From positions 1-37,264 of the forward strand of contig JAJQEM010000157.1 of the NCBI GenBank assembly GCA_021201635.1: DNA of 37,264 bases. The letters are read 5' to 3'. The position numbers and the translations under genes are program-made. The stretch is from Clostridiales bacterium. GTDB taxonomy: Bacteria > Bacillota > Clostridia > Oscillospirales > Oscillospiraceae. The notes beneath the pieces were generated by a model that was not told the DNA's origin, ran no database searches, and worked only from the letters and a program-made list of their open reading frames with translations. This document shows positions 32,127-37,264 of the stretch, one piece after another; positions within the stretch are counted from its first letter, which is position 1, and the number at the start of each line of letters is the position of its first letter.

Positions 32127-34745
32127 TCAGCCCTTGCCTCCAATGAGACCGCAGGCCTTGCAGATCTCCATGGCCAGAAGGGGGACCAGGGTGAGGCCCA
32201 CCCCTGCCAGATACAGATACCAGGGCAGGGCGACCAGGCCAAACACCGTGGTCAACGGGGTGAACAGCACCAGCGCCATCAGCGCCACAGAGACCAGGGC
32301 CGCCTGATTCAGCCTGCCGTTGGAGAAGGGGCCGATGCGGAACAGGGAGCGCTCTGAGCGCATATTGAACGACTGCACTACCTGGGACAGGGCCAGCACC
32401 ATAAAGGCCAGGGTTTGTCCCCCCTCGTCGCTGCCGGTGACGGAGGCACCCACCAGGAAGGCCGCCAGGGTCAGCAGGCCGAACATGAGACCCTGGAGGA
32501 CGATCTGCACGCCGAAGCCGTTGGCGAACAGGCCCTCGTCCCGGGGCTTGGGCTTGTGGTCCGTGACGTCCGGCTCCACCGCCTCCATACCCAGGGCGAT
32601 GGCGGGGAGGCTGTCGGTGACCAGGTTGACCCACAACAGCTGCATGGACTGGAACAGGGACTTGTGCCACAGCACCATAGCCAGAAAGACGCAGATCACC
32701 TCGCCGATGTTGGTGCCCAGGAGGTAGCCCACCACCTTTTTGATGTTGGCGTAGATGCCTCTCCCTTCCCGGACGGCGTCTACAATGGTGGTGAAGTTGT
32801 CGTCGGTGAGGGTCATGTCGGCGGCTCCCTTGGCTACGTCGGTGCCGGTGATGCCCATGGCGCAGCCGATATCCGCCGCCTTCAGGGCGGGGGCGTCGTT
32901 CACCCCATCGCCGGTCATGGCCACCACCTGGCCCTTCCGCTGCCAGGCCTTGACGATGCGTATCTTATTCTCCGGGGAGACCCGGGCGTAGACGGCGGTA
33001 CGCTCCACCTGGCGATCCAGCTGGGAGTCGGTCATGGCGTCCAGCTGTGCGCCGGTGATGGCCAGGTCGCCCTCCTCCAGGATACCCAGGTCCTTGGCGA
33101 TGGCGGAGGCGGTGATGACGTGGTCTCCGGTGATCATCACCGGTTTGGTGCCCGCCTGACGGCAGGTCTTCACCGCCTCCCGGACCTCGGGACGGGGCGG
33201 GTCGATCATCCCAACCAGCCCCAGGAAGGTCAGGTCACTCTCCAGCGCTTTCTCTGTGGGCTGAGCCGGGACCTCGTCCAGATCCTTATAGGCCACCGCC
33301 AGCACCCGAAGGGCGGAGGCACTCATCTCCCGGTTCACCCGGTGGGCAGTCGTCACGTCTCCACGGACGCAGAGGGGGGCGATGCCGTCAAAGGCACCCT
33401 TGACGATGGCGACGATCTTGCCGTCTATCCGGTTCACCGTAGTCATCCGCTTCCGGTCGGAGTCAAAGGGCAGCTCCGCCAGCCGGGGGCAGTCCCGGTT
33501 GAGCTGCTCTTTGGGCATGCCGTTGTTGTGGGCCGCCAGGACGATGGCCGTCTCGGTGGGGTCACCGATGTGCTGCACCGCTCCGTCGTCGTGGAACACC
33601 GCCGTTCCGTCGCTGCACAGGGTCCCGTATTGGAGCAGGCGGCATACCTCCGGGGGACAGCGGTCGGACACGTCCTCCGGGCCGTCAGCACCGTCCAGGT
33701 AGGTTTTGACCAGGGTCATGCGGTTCTGGGTCAGGGTGCCCGTCTTGTCCGAGCAGATGACCGAGGCGCTGCCCAGCGTCTCCACGGCGGGGAGACGGCG
33801 GATGATGGCGTTTTTCTTTACCATACGCTGGACGCCGATGGACAGCACCACCGTTACGATGGCGGGCAGTCCCTCCGGAATGGCGGAGACCGCCAGGGAG
33901 ACTGCCGTCATAAAGATGCTCAGGGGCTCCAGACCGTTGGCCAGGCCGATGACGAAGATAATGGCGCAGGCGGCTATTGCTACGATGCCCAGATACTTAC
34001 CCAACTGGCCCAGCTTCTGCTGGAGGGGGGTCTGCCCCTCCTCCTCACCCTCCAGAAGGTTGGCGATCTTGCCCATCTCGGTATCCATGCCGGTGGCGGT
34101 CACCAGGGCGGTGGCGGTGCCGTAGGTGATGCTGCACCCGGAGAACACCATATTGGTCCGGTCCCCCAGAGGGGCGTTCTCCGCCACCACTGCCTCGGCG
34201 TCCTTTTCCGAGGGCACCGACTCGCCGGTGAGGGCGGACTCCTCGCTTTTCAGGCTGACGCTGTGGAGCAGGCGGCTGTCCGCCGGGACGAAGTCCCCCG
34301 CCTCCAGACGGATGACGTCGCCGGGCACCAGCTGCGCCGCCTCAATGACCTGCTCCGCCCCGTCCCGGATGACCCGGGCGTGGGGAGCGGACATATTTTT
34401 TAGGGCGTCCAGGGCCTTCTCCGCCTGGCTCTCCTGCATGACGCCGATGACGGCGTTGACGATGACGATGAGTAAAATCAATGCAGGTTCAAAGAACTCT
34501 TGGGGGTCGCCCTGGACGCAGGCGATGGCGAAGGACACCGCCGCCGCAGCCAGCAGGATGAGGATCATGGCGTCCTTGAACTGGTCGATAAACCGCTGGA
34601 GGTTGGTCTTTTTCGGTTTCTCCCGGAGATGGTTCTCCCCATGCTCCGCCAGGCGTTCCGCCGCCTGCTGTCCAGTCAGGCCATTTTCCCGGTCCGAGCG
34701 GAGCTGCGCCAGCGCCTGCTCCCGGGTGGTGCTGTGGAATATCAT
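32127..34745 (-). CDS. Calcium-transporting P-type ATPase
   Basis: This 872-residue P2-type ATPase most likely exports Ca2+ from the cytoplasm. It begins with a cation-ATPase N-terminal domain, followed by ten predicted membrane segments. The actuator TGES is at 173-176 and the phosphorylated Asp333 is in SDKTGTLTQ. The hinge TGDGVNDAPALKAADIG is complete. The M4 motif AIPEGLPAIVT and the M6 motif WVNLVTDSLPA carry the carboxylate and amide ligands expected for a SERCA/PMR1-like Ca2+ site. Manganese transport cannot be excluded. ATG 34745 follows AAGGAGG. A small GGCGGGA/TCCCGCC hairpin (34790-34808) lies in the leader. Confidence 0.93.
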   Translation of the reverse strand: MIFHSTTREQALAQLRSDRENGLTGQQAAERLAEHGENHLREKPKKTNLQRFIDQFKDAMILILLAAAAVSFAIACVQGDPQEFFEPALILLIVIVNAVIGVMQESQAEKALDALKNMSAPHARVIRDGAEQVIEAAQLVPGDVIRLEAGDFVPADSRLLHSVSLKSEESALTGESVPSEKDAEAVVAENAPLGDRTNMVFSGCSITYGTATALVTATGMDTEMGKIANLLEGEEEGQTPLQQKLGQLGKYLGIVAIAACAIIFVIGLANGLEPLSIFMTAVSLAVSAIPEGLPAIVTVVLSIGVQRMVKKNAIIRRLPAVETLGSASVICSDKTGTLTQNRMTLVKTYLDGADGPEDVSDRCPPEVCRLLQYGTLCSDGTAVFHDDGAVQHIGDPTETAIVLAAHNNGMPKEQLNRDCPRLAELPFDSDRKRMTTVNRIDGKIVAIVKGAFDGIAPLCVRGDVTTAHRVNREMSASALRVLAVAYKDLDEVPAQPTEKALESDLTFLGLVGMIDPPRPEVREAVKTCRQAGTKPVMITGDHVITASAIAKDLGILEEGDLAITGAQLDAMTDSQLDRQVERTAVYARVSPENKIRIVKAWQRKGQVVAMTGDGVNDAPALKAADIGCAMGITGTDVAKGAADMTLTDDNFTTIVDAVREGRGIYANIKKVVGYLLGTNIGEVICVFLAMVLWHKSLFQSMQLLWVNLVTDSLPAIALGMEAVEPDVTDHKPKPRDEGLFANGFGVQIVLQGLMFGLLTLAAFLVGASVTGSDEGGQTLAFMVLALSQVVQSFNMRSERSLFRIGPFSNGRLNQAALVSVALMALVLFTPLTTVFGLVALPWYLYLAGVGLTLVPLLAMEICKACGLIGGKG

Positions 34746-34924
34746 GAGAGGTGCCTCCTTCTGTCAGGGGGTTCGATGGATGCTCGGGGGCGGGAAACGG
34801 TCCCGCCTAATGGTATTATCATATCAGATGGAACGCCGTCTTGTATAGGACAAAAATTCATCCTGTCCCATTTTTCCCCACTGAACCGGTTTTGTCCCAA
34901 ATAAGCAGACAACATTCTACGCCG
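34746..34924. other. Divergent intergenic region between the ATPase and fRMsr genes
   Basis: Besides the hairpin GGCGGGAAACGGTCCCGCC in the ATPase leader, minus-strand TATGAT and GATAAT boxes occur near 34815-34830. No -35 at proper spacing was found, so the ATPase promoter is unresolved. Confidence 0.4.
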
Positions 34925-34953
34925 TTGACGCAGAGCGCCCGCCATGCTAAAAT
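34925..34953 (+). promoter_or_regulatory. Promoter of the fRMsr gene
   Basis: TTGACG (34925-34930), 17 bases and TAAAAT (34948-34953) closely match sigma-A. Confidence 0.8.
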
Positions 34954-34995
34954 ACAGTCAGAATCCTTTTATCTTACCGCAAGTGAGGTGTGCCT

Positions 34996-35472
34996 ATGTC
35001 CGCTGTTCTGGAAGCTCCCTATGATACCCTGGTCTCCCGGCTCGCCGCCCTGCTGGAGGGGGAGCGGGACACCATTGCCAACCTGTCCAACGCCTCCGCT
35101 TTGCTCATGGACGCCCTGGAGGGGCTGAACTGGGCGGGCTTTTATCTGTTGCGGGAGGGCGTGCTGGTGCTGGGCCCCTTTCAGGGCAAGCCCGCCTGTA
35201 TCCGTATCCCCCTGGGCCGGGGGGTCTGCGGCACGGCGGCGGAACGGAAGGAGACGATCGTCGTCCCGGACGTTCATCAGTTCCCCGGCCACATCGCCTG
35301 TGACGGGGCCTCCCGCTCGGAGATCGTGGTGCCTCTCCACCGCTCAGATGGCAGTCTGGCAGGGGTGCTGGACGTGGACAGCCCCCATCTGGACCGTTTT
35401 TCTCACGCTGACCGGGTGGGCCTGGAGGCGTGCGCCCGGCTGATCGAGGCCGCCTGCGACTGGCGTATCTGA
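34996..35472 (+). CDS. msrC: Free methionine-(R)-sulfoxide reductase (GAF domain)
   Basis: The 158-residue GAF-domain protein reduces free L-methionine-(R)-sulfoxide with thioredoxin-type reductant. The three family cysteines are present: Cys68 in KPACIRIPLG, Cys78 in GRGVCGTAA and Cys102 in FPGHIACDGASRSE. These correspond to the E. coli active-site and resolving cysteines. The whole protein is one GAF domain, starting with the helix DTLVSRLAALLEGERD. I use ATG 34996 behind TGAGGTG; a GTG at 34990 would add only two residues. Its own promoter and oxidative-stress neighbours fit a role in repair of oxidised methionine. Confidence 0.94.
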   Translation: MSAVLEAPYDTLVSRLAALLEGERDTIANLSNASALLMDALEGLNWAGFYLLREGVLVLGPFQGKPACIRIPLGRGVCGTAAERKETIVVPDVHQFPGHIACDGASRSEIVVPLHRSDGSLAGVLDVDSPHLDRFSHADRVGLEACARLIEAACDWRI

Positions 35473-35477
35473 ACGCC

Positions 35478-35506
35478 TTGCATTTTCTGAAAAATCAGCC
35501 TATAAT
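35478..35506 (+). promoter_or_regulatory. Promoter of the nitroreductase gene
   Basis: TTGCAT (35478-35483), 17 bases and a perfect TATAAT (35501-35506), starting six bases after the fRMsr stop. Confidence 0.78.
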
Positions 35507-35553
35507 AATGGCATAAAACCAACAGATAACTCGACCAGAGGAGGTCAACTGTA

Positions 35554-36078
35554 ATGAGCAATCAGGTTATGGAATCTATTCTCTCCCGCCGGAGCGTCCG
35601 CAGCTACAAGCCCGACCCGGTGCCCAAGGAGCTGCTGGATCAAGTGCTGGAGGCGGGCACCTACGCCGCCACCGGCATGGGGCGGCAATCCCCTATCATT
35701 ATCGCCGTCACCGACAAGGCCCTCCGGGACAAGCTCTCCGCTATGAACGCCGCCGTCATGGGCAAGCCGGGGATGGACCCCTTCTACGGTGCGCCCGTGG
35801 TGCTGGTGGTACTGGCGGATAAGAGCCTCCCCACCCACGTCTATGATGGCAGCCTGGTCATGGGCAATCTGATGGAGGCCGCCCACGCCGTGGGCCTGTC
35901 CAGCTGCTGGATCCACCGGGCCAAGGAGGAGTTCGAGACGGAGGAGGGCAAGGCCATCCTGACCTCTCTGGGCATCCAGGGAGACTATGAGGGCATCGGC
36001 CACTGCATCCTGGGCTATGCCGACGGCCCCGCTCCCCAGCCCAAGCCCCGGAAGGACGGCTACGTCTACCGGGTGTGA
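35554..36078 (+). CDS. Nitroreductase-family FMN oxidoreductase
   Basis: The 174-residue protein belongs to the FMN-dependent nitroreductase fold. The N-terminal SILSRRSVRSYKPDPVP supplies FMN phosphate contacts. The GTYAATGMGRQS segment replaces the usual APSxxNxQP loop. The C-terminal half has GNLMEAAHAVGLSSCWIHRA and the flavin-stacking GHCILGYADG region. The native substrate cannot be predicted. It is a single-gene unit with GAGGAGG as ribosome site, its own promoter and a terminator. Confidence 0.92.
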   Translation: MSNQVMESILSRRSVRSYKPDPVPKELLDQVLEAGTYAATGMGRQSPIIIAVTDKALRDKLSAMNAAVMGKPGMDPFYGAPVVLVVLADKSLPTHVYDGSLVMGNLMEAAHAVGLSSCWIHRAKEEFETEEGKAILTSLGIQGDYEGIGHCILGYADGPAPQPKPRKDGYVYRV

Positions 36079-36100
36079 GCCGGTTTTTCACTCAAGACAG

Positions 36101-36148
36101 CAACAGCGCACGGAGACGGTTCCTGCGACTCCGGGCGCTGTTGTTTAT
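36101..36148 (+). terminator. Intrinsic terminator after the nitroreductase gene
   Basis: CAACAGCGC (36101-36109) pairs with GCGCTGTTG (36135-36143), with an inner CGGAG/CTCCG stem, and is followed by TTTAT. Confidence 0.8.
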
Positions 36149-36199
36149 CCCTGGGAAGCTAAAGTCAGGCTGGCGAATGCAGATGACATATGCTGCCGC

Positions 36200-36796
36200 T
36201 TAGAGAGCGGACCGCTGTTCATCCAGGGGAGAGGGCTGACCGGGCCAGATCTGCTGATAGAGGTGCCAGTATTCCTGCCAGGCGGGATAGTCCCGGAGAC
36301 AGTCGAGAGTGCCGCCCACCTCCCGATAGTACCAGCAGTGGGCCAAAGGGTCCTGCTGGTGAAAGCGGGTCCAGAGCGCATCCCCCTCCCGGATGAGGGC
36401 CTGGTGCATGGCCCGAAGGTTGGAGAGCTTGTCCCCCATGGCGATGATTTTGACCTCCCGGCGGGAGTCCTGGCGGAGGTGGCGGATGGCCTCCTCCTTT
36501 CGGAGCTGCCAGGTGGTCTCCGGGGCTTGGTCAGGACGCTTGTCTTCCGTCTCGGCGGCTACCAAGGACGCCACCCGGGAGCCGAAACGGTCCTCCAGCA
36601 GTTCCAGAGTGCAGGGGGTGTCCTCCACCACATCGTGGAGCACGGCGGCGGCCAGGACGGTCTGGTCCTCTGTGATGGAGGCGGCGATGGCGGCTGCCTC
36701 CAGAGGGTGGAGGATATAGGGGACGGAGCTGCCCTTGCGGACGACGCCGCTGTGGACCTGCGTCGCAAACAGAATGGCCTCTTCCAGTATCGTCAT
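36200..36796 (-). CDS. RSH-like HD hydrolase (small alarmone hydrolase type)
   Basis: The 198-residue product matches the HD hydrolase part of RelA/SpoT proteins and nothing more. Motifs are ATQVHSGVVRKGSSVPYILHP (His15, His30), AAVLHDVVEDTP (His54-Asp55, Glu58-Asp59) and AMGDKLSNLRAM (Asp122, Asn126), the residues that hold Mn2+ and cleave the 3'-pyrophosphate of (p)ppGpp. No synthetase, TGS or ACT domain is present, so it resembles MESH1-type small alarmone hydrolases. The substrate is inferred. ATG 36796 is preceded by AAAGGAG. A long, structured untranslated region with a strong promoter lies upstream. Confidence 0.85.
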   Translation of the reverse strand: MTILEEAILFATQVHSGVVRKGSSVPYILHPLEAAAIAASITEDQTVLAAAVLHDVVEDTPCTLELLEDRFGSRVASLVAAETEDKRPDQAPETTWQLRKEEAIRHLRQDSRREVKIIAMGDKLSNLRAMHQALIREGDALWTRFHQQDPLAHCWYYREVGGTLDCLRDYPAWQEYWHLYQQIWPGQPSPLDEQRSAL

Positions 36797-36839
36797 CTGT
36801 GTTCACTCCTTTGTGCAGAGCGGTATGGAATCAACGGAA

Positions 36840-37151
36840 TTGCCCCAAGACATAGTGTGACCCCTATCCATCTCCTGCGGATAGGGGTCAGCACTGTGAA
36901 TTCTTGGTATCTAGCATCCGTTGTTTACCTCGCTTTCCCAGATTTGCGAGCCCCGACTCCTTTTGAGTAATGACTGCACCGCCTTACCTGCCGCAACGAT
37001 TTGACATCCTCTTTGATGTCCATGCCCCTTCTGGGCCGATTGCCGGAACTGCCGGAGTTATACATCCTTCAAAAGCTCGCACATTTCGATGGGCCTTGGC
37101 TCATCTCGGGATCTCGGCGTTGGCCGATTAGTGATCGCCTTTCTTTTGGGT
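36840..37151 (-). ncRNA. Candidate structured RNA or long leader of the HD gene
   Basis: From the predicted start near 37151 on the minus strand, about 310 bases hold no convincing protein gene but many complementary segments (plus coordinates given). They are CGGC/GCCG (37115-37118, 37123-37126), GATG/CATC (37088-37105), GCCC/GGGC (37024-37036), GACATC/GATGTC (37003-37020) and ACTC/GAGT (36956-36968). A long-range GCTCGCA/TGCGAGC helix joins 37075-37081 with 36945-36951. A 12-pair hairpin lies at 36858-36890. No T run follows the last hairpin, so the RNA may continue into the HD gene 59 bases on. I do not recognise the family. Confidence 0.5.
36855..36894. repeat. Perfect 12-pair hairpin at the end of the candidate RNA
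   Basis: TGACCCCTATCC (36858-36869) and GGATAGGGGTCA (36879-36890), extended by GTG and CAC after a single-base bulge. No T run on either side, so it is not a standard intrinsic terminator. Confidence 0.75.
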
Positions 37152-37157
37152 GAGATA

Positions 37158-37186
37158 ATCATAGCACAGAAACACACTTTTGTCAA
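37158..37186 (-). promoter_or_regulatory. Strong minus-strand promoter of the candidate RNA
   Basis: On the minus strand TTGACA (37186-37181), 17 bases and TATGAT (37163-37158) form a near-consensus sigma-A promoter. Confidence 0.83.
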
Positions 37187-37264
37187 CACCATTTTTGATT
37201 TATTTTTTAAAAAGCGAAAATTGCAAGTGCAAGTTGAACACATCCGCGAAAAATTTTTAATAGA
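37187..37264. other. AT-rich end of window, no gene seen
   Basis: The last bases are much more AT-rich than the rest and hold no ORF with a ribosome site. They look like the upstream region of the minus-strand promoter. Confidence 0.4.

Noticed and set aside
32415-34403. 662-residue plus-strand frame opposite the Ca2+ ATPase
   Set aside because: It is complementary to ATPase motifs, and its composition is that of a shadow frame.
34800-34860. Manganese (yybP-ykoY) riboswitch ahead of the Ca2+ ATPase
   Set aside because: The leader is short and I find none of the conserved loop sequences; only a simple GC-rich hairpin is present.
37058-37243. 61-residue minus-strand ORF at the right edge
   Set aside because: The strong promoter at 37158-37186 lies in its middle, so most of the frame would not be transcribed from it, and the sequence resembles no protein I know.

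Overview
The window looks like a piece of the chromosome of a GC-rich, spore-forming member of the Clostridia, most likely Oscillospiraceae (the Flavonifractor / Lawsonibacter / Pseudoflavonifractor neighbourhood). The evidence is a low-GC-phylum gene set with strong SD sites, T-box leaders, SpoIVB and YlmC/YmxH sporulation proteins, a SpoVD-like PASTA penicillin-binding protein, a short threonyl-tRNA synthetase and a Crh-like HPr, all written in GC-rich codons. The genus is inferred from gene content and protein style, not from a marker search. Almost everything is chromosomal housekeeping; I see no phage, integrase, transposase or CRISPR array.

Layout, left to right. 1-364: half of a palindromic dispersed repeat, then the promoter of an HPr-like gene. 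365-4453: HPr-like protein with Tyr at position 15, a terminator, then uvrC, a small membrane protein, rsmD, coaD and a coiled-coil protein, with two ATGA stop/start overlaps. 4454-16206: a reduced division and cell-wall (dcw) cluster in the order rsmH, ftsL-like, spoVD/ftsI, mraY, ftsW, murG, murA, divIB/ftsQ, ftsZ. It has no mraZ, murE, murF, murD, murC, murB or ftsA, an intrinsic terminator after ftsL, and a separate promoter with a long leader for ftsZ. 16265-19112: a membrane-anchored GH25 muramidase, an Lrp/AsnC regulator and SpoIVB.

19190-26007: thrS (minus) and alaS (plus) are divergent, and each has its own consensus promoter, T-box leader and terminator. alaS is followed by an orphan AgrC-like GHKL histidine kinase and a HIT protein. 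26223-31487: a YgjP-type metallopeptidase, a PdxT-like amidotransferase missing a conserved loop, a flavodiiron protein, YlmC/YmxH (minus), RecQ and a Nudix hydrolase.

31488-32126 is a decayed accessory patch with a fragment of a FemX-type gene and a full palindromic repeat that shares an identical 53-bp core with positions 53-105. 32127-36796: a Ca2+ P-type ATPase (minus), a free methionine-(R)-sulfoxide reductase, a nitroreductase and an RSH-like HD hydrolase (minus). 36840-37190 has no convincing protein gene but has a consensus minus-strand promoter followed by about 290 nt rich in hairpins. It is the best candidate here for an unrecognised structured RNA, or a long leader of the HD gene.

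Functional themes are cell-wall synthesis and division, translation supply under tRNA-charging control, DNA repair and nucleotide sanitation (UvrC, RecQ, Nudix), oxidative-stress defence (FprA, fRMsr, nitroreductase) and sporulation. All coordinates were read by eye from the sequence. No database or folding program was run.
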